The notes under the pieces: generated by a model
The model's input: only the letters and a program-made list of their open reading frames with translations
Databases searched by the model: none
Told to the model about the DNA's origin: nothing
Assembly: GCF_016598615.1 (NCBI RefSeq)
Contig: NZ_CP066831.1
Span: forward strand, 3,100,001 to 3,164,000
Direction: 5' to 3'
Length of the DNA stretch: 64,000 nt
From: Streptomyces liliifuscus
Lineage (GTDB): Bacteria; Actinomycetota; Actinomycetes; Streptomycetales; Streptomycetaceae
Position numbers and translations under genes: made by a program
Part shown: positions 8,811-16,272 of the stretch, in pieces
Numbering within the stretch: the stretch's first letter is position 1
How the letters are laid out: every line of letters starts with the position of its first letter

Positions 8811-8911
8811 GAATTCGCAGGTCAGAGAGCACTCAAAATCGATCCGTCCACTCGAGCCGCTGCCCGGAGGGAAACACGTCGAGCAACCCACCCGAACCAT
8901 AAAACCTCAGG

Positions 8912-10252
8912 TCAGATACCTTTGCCCACGGGCTCCAGAATCGCCACGCACTCCACGTGATGCGTCATCGGGAACAGATCGAACGCCCGCAGCGTCCGCA
9001 CCCGGTATCCGCCCTCCCGGAAGTACGCCAGGTCCCGCGCCAGCGCGGCCGGATCGCAGGCGACGTACGCGATCTTGCGGGCGCCCAGGGAGGCCAAGTG
9101 CTGGACCGTCTTCTTGCCGGCGCCGGCGCGGGGCGGGTCGAGGACGATGAGGTCGACCTCGGTGATGCCGGTGCGCGGGAGGACCGTCTCGACCTTGCCC
9201 TGTTCGATGCGGACGCGGTCGAACGCGGCGAGGTTGTGCTTGGCGTCCTCCACCGCGCGCTTGCCGGACTCGATGCCGAGGACCGCGCCCTTGTCGCCGA
9301 GGCGGTCGGCCAGCGCGCCGGCGAAGAGGCCGACGCCGCAGTAGAGGTCGAGGGCCATGTCGCCCTTGCGCGGGAGCAGGCCCTGCATGACGGCCTTGAC
9401 CAGGGTGTCGGCCGCCATCGGGTGGACCTGCCAGAAGCCGCCGCTGCCGACCCGGTGCGTACGGCCGTCGGCGCGCTCGCGGACGAAGGCGCGGCCGTGG
9501 ACGCGGTGGATACCGCCGTCGTGCTCCTCGACGCGCATCACGGAGACGGGCTTGTCGAGTTCGACCAGGGGCAGGCGGGCGCCGGGCCGCGGTTCGAGGA
9601 TCACCATGCGGTCCTGCGAACCGGTCGCCGCGATCGCCTCGACCGACTCCATGCCGGACCAGTCGCGCTCCTCGATGCCCAGCTCGGAGACCCCGGGCGC
9701 GGCGATCATGCAGTGCTCGATCGGCTCGACCTCGTGCGAACGGTGGCGGCGCAGACCGGCGTTGCCGTCCTCGTCGACCGCGTACTGCACGCGCGTACGC
9801 CAGGCGGGGACCTCACCGGCGGGCAGCTTGTCGCCCTCGGCCGGCATCACCGTGCCGTCCCAGCCGGCCTCCTCCGGTGTGAGGCCCGCGAGCCGCTGGA
9901 GCTGCTCGGTGATGACCTCGCCCTTGAGCCGCCGCTGTGCGCCCGGCTTGGCGTGCTGCCAGTCGCAGCCACCGCAGCGGCCAGGACCGGCGTACGGACA
10001 GGGCGCCTCGACACGGTCCTTGGAGGCCTCCAGCACGGTCACCGCGTCCGCCCGCAGGAAGCGCGAGTCCTCCTCGCCGTCCGTCACCCGTGCGACGACC
10101 CGCTCCCCGGGCAGCGCGTGCCGCACGAAGAGGACCTGGCCGGCGTCCGTACGGGCGATGCAGTGCCCGCCGTGCGCGACGGGGCCGATCTCGACCTCGT
10201 ACTCCTGACCCACGAGCGACCCCGCCGGCGATTTCTTCGGTTCTGCCTGCAT
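8912..10252 (-). CDS. class I SAM-dependent RNA methyltransferase with TRAM domain (RumA/TrmA family)
   Basis: 446 aa from the ATG at 10252, with GGAG 10 bases upstream; 14 codons further upstream are open but lack a ribosome-binding site. An N-terminal TRAM OB-fold (about 15-75) is followed by CPYAGPGRCGGCDWQH, whose cysteines fit the [4Fe-4S] ligands of the family. The SAM-binding motif LDLYCGVGLFAG lies in the C-terminal half, then VLDPPRAG, and the nucleophile loop YVACDPAALARD. These enzymes make 5-methyluridine in rRNA or tRNA; which RNA cannot be told from sequence. The 3' end carries the right copy of the 35-bp repeat that borders the island. Confidence 0.9.
   Translation of the reverse strand: MQAEPKKSPAGSLVGQEYEVEIGPVAHGGHCIARTDAGQVLFVRHALPGERVVARVTDGEEDSRFLRADAVTVLEASKDRVEAPCPYAGPGRCGGCDWQHAKPGAQRRLKGEVITEQLQRLAGLTPEEAGWDGTVMPAEGDKLPAGEVPAWRTRVQYAVDEDGNAGLRRHRSHEVEPIEHCMIAAPGVSELGIEERDWSGMESVEAIAATGSQDRMVILEPRPGARLPLVELDKPVSVMRVEEHDGGIHRVHGRAFVRERADGRTHRVGSGGFWQVHPMAADTLVKAVMQGLLPRKGDMALDLYCGVGLFAGALADRLGDKGAVLGIESGKRAVEDAKHNLAAFDRVRIEQGKVETVLPRTGITEVDLIVLDPPRAGAGKKTVQHLASLGARKIAYVACDPAALARDLAYFREGGYRVRTLRAFDLFPMTHHVECVAILEPVGKGI
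8928..8962. repeat. right copy of 35-bp direct repeat
   Basis: Exact copy of 1587-1621, located in the last codons of the methyltransferase gene. It marks the right edge of the gene-poor island. Confidence 0.85.
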
Positions 10253-10365
10253 GGCGGGGTGACTCCAGATGCGAAATGGGGAACGGCCGGACAACAGCCC
10301 ACCAGTCTACGTGGACACCGCCCGGCCGCTCACCACGAGCCCGCAGGCCCCCTGCTCCCCGTTTC

Positions 10366-12417
10366 TCAGCTCTTCGGGGACGACGGCTCCTTCGGCCGGT
10401 CCTCGGCAGGCCCGCGCCGCACGGAACCCGGCGCGTTCCAGTCCTGCCGCTTGCGGGCCCGCTTCTTGGCCACCTCGGAGGACTCCAGCTGGTACGGCAC
10501 GGACGTCACCATCACGCCCGGCGTGAACAGCAGCCGCCCCTTGAGCCGCAGCGCGCTCTGGTTGTGCAGCAGCTGCTCGTACCAGTGGCCGACCACGTAC
10601 TCGGGGATGATCACCGACACCGCGTCGCGCGGGGACTCACGGCGCAGCCCCTTCACGTACTCGATGACCGGCCGCGTGATCTCGCGGTACGGCGAGTCGA
10701 GGACCTTCAGCGGTACGTCGATGCCGCGCCGCTCCCACTCCTCGCGCAGGGCCTTCGTCTCGGCCGGGTCGACGTTGACGCTGAGCGCCTCCAGGGTGTC
10801 GGAGCGCATCAGCTTGGCGTACGCGAGGGCGCGCAGCGTCGGCCGGTGGATCTTCGAGATGAGCACGACGGAGTGGACGCGGGAGGGGCGCACGCTGTCG
10901 TCGGACGGGCCCTCGGGCGCGGCGATCTCCTCGGCGACCCGGTCGTAGTGCTTCCGGATCGCGGACATCGTGGCGTAGAAGATCACCATGCCGAGCAGTG
11001 CGACCCAGGCGCCGTGCGTGAACTTGGTGACGAGGACGACGACCAGGACCAGGCCGGTGAAGAAGGCGCCGAACGCGTTGATCGCCCGGGAGCGGACCAT
11101 GTGACGGCGCTTGGCCTGGTCCTTCTCGGTGGCCAGGTGGCGGTTCCAGTGCCGGACCATGCCGGTCTGGCTGAGCGTGAAGGACACGAACACGCCGACG
11201 ATGTAGAGCTGGATGAGCCGCGTCGAGTCGGCGCCGTAGACCCAGACGAGCAGGATGGCCGCGCCGGCCAGCAGCACGATGCCGTTCGAGAAGGCGAGCC
11301 GGTCGCCGCGGGTGTGCAGCTGGCGCGGCAGGTAGCGGTCCTGCGCGAGGATCGAGCCGAGCAGCGGGAAGCCGTTGTACGCGGTGTTCGCGGCGAGGAA
11401 GAGCACGAGCGCGGTGGCCGCGGCGAGCACGATGAACAGGAAGCTGCCGTCGCCGAACACGGCCTCGGCGACCTGGGAGATCACCGGGTTCTGGACGTAG
11501 TCGGAGCCGACCTCGACGCCGTTCTTCAGCAGGTCGTGCGCGGGGTTCTCGGCCATGCGGACGTTGGTCGCCATGGCCAGGCCGATGATGCCGCAGAACA
11601 TGGTGACGGCGAGCAGGCCCATGGCCGCGAGCGTGCTCGCCGCGTTCTTGGACTTGGGCTTGCGGAAGGCCGGGACGCCGTTGGAGATCGCCTCGACGCC
11701 CGTGAGCGCGGCACAGCCGGAGGAGAAGGCGCGCAGCAGCAGGAAGACGAGGGCGAAGCCCGCGAGCCCCTGGTGCTCGGCCTTGATCTCGAAGTCGGCG
11801 GTCGGCGCCTTCATGGTGTCGTCGAGGACGAACCCGCGGAAGGCACCCCACGCGATCATCAGGAAGACACCCACCACGAAGACGTACGTCGGGATCGCGA
11901 AGAGCTTCCCCGACTCCTTGACCCCGCGCAGGTTCATCAGCGTGAGCAGCACGATCACGGCGATCGCGCAGAGCACCTTGTGCTCGACGACGAACGGGAT
12001 CGCGGAGCCGAGGTTCTCGATGCCGGACGAGATCGACACGGCGACGGTCAGGACGTAGTCGACGAGCAGCGCGCTGGCGACGGTGAGGCCGGCCTTGGGC
12101 CCGAGGTTGGTGTTGGCCACCTCGTAGTCGCCGCCGCCGCTGGGGTAGGCGTGCACGTTCTGCCGGTACGAGGCCACAACGGTGAACATCAGCACGACGA
12201 CCGCGACCGCGATCCAGGGGCTGAAGTGGTAGGCCGACACGCCCGCGATGGAAAGGACGAGGAGCACTTCCCCGGGTGCGTACGCCACGGAGGAGAGCGG
12301 GTCGGAGGCGAAGACGGGGAGTGCGATGCGCTTCGGCAGGAGTGTCTCTCCGAGCCGGTCACTGCGCAGTGCGCGCCCGATCAAGATCCGTTTGGGCACG
12401 TCGGTCAGTTTGGACAC
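10366..12417 (-). CDS. APC-superfamily potassium/amino-acid permease, KimA (YdaO)-like
   Basis: 683 aa, GTG start at 12417. About twelve hydrophobic segments follow the N-terminal FASDPLSSVAYAPGEVLL, which with YPSGGGDYEVA marks the KimA/APC core. Residues after about 500 form a soluble C-terminal domain (HSVVLISKIHRPTLRALAYA). KimA proteins of Bacillus are high-affinity K+/H+ symporters controlled by c-di-AMP. This protein has the same layout and somewhat greater length. Two TrkA regulators and KdpDE follow on the other side of the divergent promoter, which supports a potassium role. A branched amino-acid permease function is the alternative. Confidence 0.8.
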   Translation of the reverse strand: MSKLTDVPKRILIGRALRSDRLGETLLPKRIALPVFASDPLSSVAYAPGEVLLVLSIAGVSAYHFSPWIAVAVVVLMFTVVASYRQNVHAYPSGGGDYEVANTNLGPKAGLTVASALLVDYVLTVAVSISSGIENLGSAIPFVVEHKVLCAIAVIVLLTLMNLRGVKESGKLFAIPTYVFVVGVFLMIAWGAFRGFVLDDTMKAPTADFEIKAEHQGLAGFALVFLLLRAFSSGCAALTGVEAISNGVPAFRKPKSKNAASTLAAMGLLAVTMFCGIIGLAMATNVRMAENPAHDLLKNGVEVGSDYVQNPVISQVAEAVFGDGSFLFIVLAAATALVLFLAANTAYNGFPLLGSILAQDRYLPRQLHTRGDRLAFSNGIVLLAGAAILLVWVYGADSTRLIQLYIVGVFVSFTLSQTGMVRHWNRHLATEKDQAKRRHMVRSRAINAFGAFFTGLVLVVVLVTKFTHGAWVALLGMVIFYATMSAIRKHYDRVAEEIAAPEGPSDDSVRPSRVHSVVLISKIHRPTLRALAYAKLMRSDTLEALSVNVDPAETKALREEWERRGIDVPLKVLDSPYREITRPVIEYVKGLRRESPRDAVSVIIPEYVVGHWYEQLLHNQSALRLKGRLLFTPGVMVTSVPYQLESSEVAKKRARKRQDWNAPGSVRRGPAEDRPKEPSSPKS

Positions 12418-12623
12418 GCAGAGGATCGTAAGCGGTCGAACACGGCCACGCCCACCCTCCCCCGCCCTCGGTGTCGCCCGGAGGACACGGCGGCCGTCCT
12501 TCGTCTGCCCTCCGAGTGAAATCCCGTACGGGCCCGGTTGCGGATTCCGCCGCCGGGCGAAGCCGCATGCCTATATGAAAAAAGCCAAAACTTTGCCACC
12601 CCTTGCCACTTCATGGAGGTTCC

Positions 12624-12719
12624 ATGCACGCCACCGCGGAACTCATCGGTGCCGCCGCCGGACTCGTAGGCCTCGGGATCCTCACTCTCGTCAGCGTGCG
12701 CAGCATCAGCCGCCGCTGA
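12624..12719 (+). CDS. 31-aa membrane microprotein
   Basis: A 31-codon frame begins with ATG at 12624, preceded by a near-perfect GGAGG at a spacing of 4-5. The product is MHATAEL, then a hydrophobic stretch IGAAAGLVGLGILTLVSV, then RSISRR: a single membrane helix with a positive tail. It lies between the divergent KimA-like permease gene and the first trkA. Its place suggests an accessory subunit or modulator of potassium transport, by analogy with KdpF-type single-helix peptides. That role is inference only. Confidence 0.65.
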   Translation: MHATAELIGAAAGLVGLGILTLVSVRSISRR

Positions 12720-12854
12720 TCGCCGGGATCCCGCGGGCGATCGTGCACGGGGGGTGCCCCCCGCGGACCGCGCGTGTGTAGCTTGGGCGTCGGTCTGAGA
12801 CGCTGTCTTGGCGTATCAGCCTGAGCAGTAACTTTTCACACCGGAAGGACGGTC

Positions 12855-13526
12855 GTGCACATCGTCATCATGGGCTGCGGAAGAGTGGGTTCCGCTCTTG
12901 CCCAGACCCTGGAGCAACAGGGGCATACGGTCGCCGTGATCGACCAGGACCCCACCGCCTTCCGACGACTGGGCTCCGGGTTCGGCGGCCGTCGTGTCAC
13001 CGGCATCGGCTTCGACCAGGACACCCTGCGCGAGGCGGGCATCGAGGACGCCGGTGCCTTCGCCGCCGTCTCCAGCGGTGACAACTCGAACATCATCGCC
13101 GCCCGGGTGGCCCGCGAGATGTTCGGCATCGAGAACGTCGCGGCGCGTATCTACGACCCCCGCCGTGCCGAGGTCTACCAGCGGCTGGGCATTCCGACGG
13201 TCGCCACCGTGCGCTGGACCGCCGACCAGATGCTGCGCCGGCTGCTGCCGTCGGGCGCCGAGCCGCTGTGGCGCGACCCCACGGGCGGGGTGCAGCTCGC
13301 CGAGGTGCACGCGTCGACGGCGTGGGTCGGCCAGCGGATCAGCCGGCTCCAGGAGGAGACCGGTGTGCGCGTGGCCTTCCTCACCCGGCTGGGCGAGGCG
13401 GTCCTGCCCACCTCGCAGACGGTGCTGCAGGAGGGCGACCTGGTGCACGTGATGATGCGTACGGACGACGTCGAGAAGGTCGAGGCGTCGTTCGCCGAGG
13501 GCCCCGAGGAAGAAGGCGGTCACTGA
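12855..13526 (+). CDS. trkA: TrkA-family potassium uptake regulator 1 (RCK_N + RCK_C)
   Basis: 223 aa, GTG at 12855 after a GGAAGGA ribosome-binding site. It starts with the Rossmann motif VHIVIMGCGRVGSALA and VIDQDPTAF, the RCK_N nucleotide-binding fold. An RCK_C domain occupies about 130-215 (HASTAWVGQRISRL, LQEGDLVHVM). TrkA/KtrA proteins are cytosolic gating subunits that bind NAD(H)/ATP and control K+ channels or transporters. The stop overlaps the start of a second trkA (TGATG), so the two are coupled, as in the ceoBC pair of Mycobacterium. No membrane TrkH/TrkG gene is nearby, so the partner may be the KimA-like permease or a distant channel. Confidence 0.9.
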   Translation: MHIVIMGCGRVGSALAQTLEQQGHTVAVIDQDPTAFRRLGSGFGGRRVTGIGFDQDTLREAGIEDAGAFAAVSSGDNSNIIAARVAREMFGIENVAARIYDPRRAEVYQRLGIPTVATVRWTADQMLRRLLPSGAEPLWRDPTGGVQLAEVHASTAWVGQRISRLQEETGVRVAFLTRLGEAVLPTSQTVLQEGDLVHVMMRTDDVEKVEASFAEGPEEEGGH

Positions 13527-14203
13527 TGAGGGTCGCCATTGCCGGTGCCGGTGCGGTGGGCCGCTCGATCGCGGGCGAGCTCCTGGAGAACGGGCACGAG
13601 GTCCTGCTGATCGACAAGGCGCCGACCGCCATCTCGGTCGAGCGCGTTCCGCAGGCGGAGTGGCTGCTCGCCGACGCCTGCGAGATCACTTCGCTGGACG
13701 AGGCCGCGCTGCAGCGGTGCAACGTGGTCATCGCGGCGACGGGCGACGACAAGGTGAACCTCGTCGTCTCGCTCCTCGCCAAGACGGAGTACGGGGTCCC
13801 GCGGGTCGTCGCCCGCGTCAACAACCCCAAGAACGAATGGCTGTTCAACGAGTCGTGGGGCGTGGACGTCGCCGTCTCGACCCCCCGTCTGATGTCGGCC
13901 CTGGTCGAGGAGGCGGTGAGCGTCGGCGACCTGGTCCGCCTGCTCCGCTTCAGCCACGGCGACGCCAACCTCGTCGAACTGACCCTGCCCCCGGAGTCGG
14001 CCCTCGCCGGCACCCAGGTCGGCGAAGTGGCCTGGCCCGAGGACACGTCCCTCGTCACGATCATCCGTGGCACGCGGGTCCTCACCCCCACCCGGGAGGA
14101 CTCCCTGGAAGCGGGCGACGAACTCCTCTTCGTGGCGGCCCAGGCCCGCGAGGAACAACTGGAGGACCTGCTGTCGGTACGCCGCGAGGAGACGACGGGC
14201 TGA
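13526..14203 (+). CDS. trkA: TrkA-family potassium uptake regulator 2
   Basis: 225 aa, ATG at 13526 overlapping the upstream stop. The Rossmann motif is MRVAIAGAGAVGRSIAGELL, with LLIDKAP as the second strand, then RCK_N through about residue 120 (NEWLFNESWGVDVAVST) and RCK_C to the end (ALAGTQVGEVAWPEDTSLVT). It forms a pair with the preceding gene, most likely as a heteromeric ring. A strong hairpin terminator follows at 14225-14272. Confidence 0.9.
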   Translation: MRVAIAGAGAVGRSIAGELLENGHEVLLIDKAPTAISVERVPQAEWLLADACEITSLDEAALQRCNVVIAATGDDKVNLVVSLLAKTEYGVPRVVARVNNPKNEWLFNESWGVDVAVSTPRLMSALVEEAVSVGDLVRLLRFSHGDANLVELTLPPESALAGTQVGEVAWPEDTSLVTIIRGTRVLTPTREDSLEAGDELLFVAAQAREEQLEDLLSVRREETTG

Positions 14204-14224
14204 CGGCCGACCGGATGTCCGGAG

Positions 14225-14272
14225 ACAAGTGGAGGGGCGCTCGGAGTTTTCTCCGAGCGCCCCTCCACTTGT
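14225..14272. terminator. 22-bp perfect hairpin, bidirectional terminator
   Basis: Arms 14225-14246 and 14251-14272 pair perfectly around a TTTT loop. It separates the rightward trkA pair from the leftward DUF3159 operon and can stop both. Confidence 0.85.
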
Positions 14273-14293
14273 CAGCTTGTCCGGCGGCACCAA

Positions 14294-14362
14294 CCAGCCC
14301 GTCCGGCGTTTGAGGACGAGGCCGTTCAGGCCGACAGCGGGGGTCTGAGGGTGCAGCCCCCA
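14294..14362. repeat. Streptomyces intergenic repeat
   Basis: Contains GTCCGGCGTTTGAGGACGAG (14301-14320) followed by a GGGGGTC...GCCCCC segment. From memory this motif recurs between genes across Streptomyces genomes. It is found only once in this window. Confidence 0.5.
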
Positions 14363-14386
14363 GCGGCCCACACAGGCACCGCGTAC

Positions 14387-15106
14387 CTAGTCGGCGGACC
14401 GAGCAGCAGACTCCCGCTCCTTCTCCGCGCGCTCCTCCGCCTCCATCTCCGCAAACACATCGATCGGCGGCGGAGCCTTCGCCAGGAAGACCCATGTGAG
14501 CCAGACGGCGAGCAGGAAGGGCGGGATCTTCAGTGCGATCAGGACCCAGCCGAACTGGGTCGTGTCGGCCCACCAGTACAGCGGGAACAGGATCGCGCAC
14601 TTGGCGAGCAGAATGAGCCCCCAGGCCCAACTGGCCTTCGCGTACGCCTTCTTGCGTCCCGGATTGCGCGTACGCCAGGAGAGGTTCTCCTTGAAGACCG
14701 GGCCGAGAATGAGCCCGATCAGCGGAACTCCCGCGAGCGTCGTGATGATGTAGGCGAGGGCGAGGCCGAGCGTGTAGAGCATGCCCGGCAGGTAGAAGTC
14801 CTTCGCGTTGCCCGTCATCATCGCGAAGACCACGCCGAAGGCCACACCGAAGACGCCGCTGAAGGCGTGCTTGACGGTGTCCTTCATGACGAGGCGGACC
14901 ACGACCAGCAGGATCGAGACGCCCAGGGCCGCGATGGCCGCCGAGTGCAGATCCTTGTTGATCGTGAAGATCGTGACGAAGAGCAGGCCCGGCAGGACCG
15001 TCTCGATCATGCCCCGCAGACCGCCGAACGCCTCGAAGAGCGCGGCCTCGGTCACCGCCCGCGAATCCCGCTGGGCGTCTTCGGTCGGCTTGTCGAGCGA
15101 CGTCAC
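14387..15106 (-). CDS. DUF3159 family membrane protein
   Basis: 239 aa, ATG at 15106, three bases after the stop of the OB-fold gene. Several hydrophobic segments (about five to seven) are visible, beginning LPGLLFVTIFTINKD and including FGVVFAMMTGNAKDFYLPG. The C-terminus is a charged tail (EMEAEERAEKERES). DUF3159 proteins are actinobacterial integral membrane proteins of unknown function, usually encoded with the OB-fold protein and TrkA/Kdp genes, as here. A potassium-related or ion-homeostasis role is inferred from context only. Confidence 0.85.
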   Translation of the reverse strand: MTSLDKPTEDAQRDSRAVTEAALFEAFGGLRGMIETVLPGLLFVTIFTINKDLHSAAIAALGVSILLVVVRLVMKDTVKHAFSGVFGVAFGVVFAMMTGNAKDFYLPGMLYTLGLALAYIITTLAGVPLIGLILGPVFKENLSWRTRNPGRKKAYAKASWAWGLILLAKCAILFPLYWWADTTQFGWVLIALKIPPFLLAVWLTWVFLAKAPPPIDVFAEMEAEERAEKERESAARSAD

Positions 15107-15109
15107 CGG

Positions 15110-15508
15110 CTACTCCCGTCCGAGGGGTCTGAGTTCGTATTTGGGGTTGAACAGCACCCGGCGGCCCCGGCTCATCGAGATCCGGCCCGATGCGATCAGC
15201 TTGCGCCCCGGTTCTATCCCCACTATGGAGCGCCTGCCGAGCCACACCACGTCCAGCGCGGCCGAACCGTCGAACAGCTCGGCCTCCAGGGCCGGGACAC
15301 CGGCCCTCGGGCGCAGCGTGACCGTGCGCAAGGTACCAGTAACGGTGACCACCTGTCGGTCGCGGCAGTCACCGATACGCGTACAGCCCGCGGTCTCCGT
15401 GTCCTCGCGCAGCTCCTCCGACTCCAGGTCCTGCTGGGACGAGGAGAGCCGGTCGAGCATCCGCCGGAACCGGCCCGCCGGCTTTTCGGAACGAGGAACA
15501 GCGCTCAT
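15110..15508 (-). CDS. OB-fold nucleic-acid-binding-domain protein
   Basis: 132 aa from the ATG at 15508 (MSAVPRSEKPAGRFRRML). After a charged N-terminus with SSSQQDLESEELRED, the C-terminal 80 residues form an OB-fold: VVTVTGTLRTVTLRPRAG, LEAELFDGSAALDVVWLG, and PGRKLIASGRISMSRGR. This is the tRNA_anti/RecG-wedge type of OB domain. It lies between kdpE and the DUF3159 gene on the same strand. It could bind nucleic acid, but no catalytic domain is attached. Confidence 0.85.
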   Translation of the reverse strand: MSAVPRSEKPAGRFRRMLDRLSSSQQDLESEELREDTETAGCTRIGDCRDRQVVTVTGTLRTVTLRPRAGVPALEAELFDGSAALDVVWLGRRSIVGIEPGRKLIASGRISMSRGRRVLFNPKYELRPLGRE

Positions 15509-15588
15509 ATCCGAAGCGTACCGGGGGGCGCTGACGTCTACGTACCCCTGGTGCCGCCGCTCGAACCGGCGTACGACCCGAACCTCGC

Positions 15589-16272
15589 TCACTTCTCGAA
15601 CCGGTACCCCATACCCGGCTCCGTAATGAAGTGCCGGGGGTGCGCCGGGTCCGTCTCCAGCTTGCGGCGCAATTGGGCCATGTAGACCCGCAGATAGTTC
15701 GTCTCGGTGCCGTAGGAGGGGCCCCAGACCTCCTGGAGCAGCTGTTTCTGGCTGACCAGGCGGCCCGTGTTGCGCACCAGCACCTCCAGGAGGTGCCACT
15801 CGGTCGGGGTGAGGCGCACATCGCGGCCGTCCCGGTTGACCTTCTTGGCGGCCAGGTCGACGGTGAAGTCGTCGGTCTCGACGATCACGTCCTCCTCGTC
15901 GCCCCCGGTGGGCTCGGCGCGGCGGACGGCGGCCCTCAGACGGGCGAGCAGCTCGTCCATGCCGAAGGGCTTGGTCACATAGTCGTCGGCGCCCGCGTCG
16001 AGGGCCTCGACCTTCTCGTCGGAGGAGTGCCGGGCGGACAGCACCAGGATCGGCACCCGGGTCCAGCCGCGCAGCCCCTTGATCACCTCGACGCCGTCCA
16101 TGTCGGGCAGGCCGAGGTCCAGCACGACGACGTCCGGGTGCCGGGCGGCCGCGAGCTGGAGCGCGGTGGCGCCGTCGGGGGCCGCGTCGACCTCGTACTT
16201 GCGTGCCTTGAGGTTGATCACGAGGGCTCGGGTGATCTGCGGCTCGTCGTCGACCACGAGGACGCGGGTCAT
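15589..16272 (-). CDS. kdpE: KdpE response regulator
   Basis: 227 aa. The receiver domain begins MTRVLVVDDEPQITRALVIN, with phospho-acceptor Asp in VVLDLGLPDMDG and Lys in YVTKPFG. An OmpR-type winged helix follows (LTPTEWHLLEVLVRNTGRL, to YRFEK). The start codon overlaps the kdpD stop (ATGA), so the two are co-translated. In the known system KdpE activates kdpFABC under low K+ or osmotic stress. No kdpFABC genes are in this window. Confidence 0.92.
   Translation of the reverse strand: MTRVLVVDDEPQITRALVINLKARKYEVDAAPDGATALQLAAARHPDVVVLDLGLPDMDGVEVIKGLRGWTRVPILVLSARHSSDEKVEALDAGADDYVTKPFGMDELLARLRAAVRRAEPTGGDEEDVIVETDDFTVDLAAKKVNRDGRDVRLTPTEWHLLEVLVRNTGRLVSQKQLLQEVWGPSYGTETNYLRVYMAQLRRKLETDPAHPRHFITEPGMGYRFEK

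Noticed and set aside
1571..8962. Simple attL/attR sites of an integrative element
   Set aside because: No integrase, excisionase or tRNA target can be seen, and the methyltransferase similarity extends beyond the repeat in divergent form. It remains possible but unsupported.
9937..12519. 860-codon open frame opposite the KimA-like permease
   Set aside because: Composition is Asp/Arg/Gly-rich with no motif; the minus strand has twelve hydrophobic helices and family signatures. High-GC shadow.
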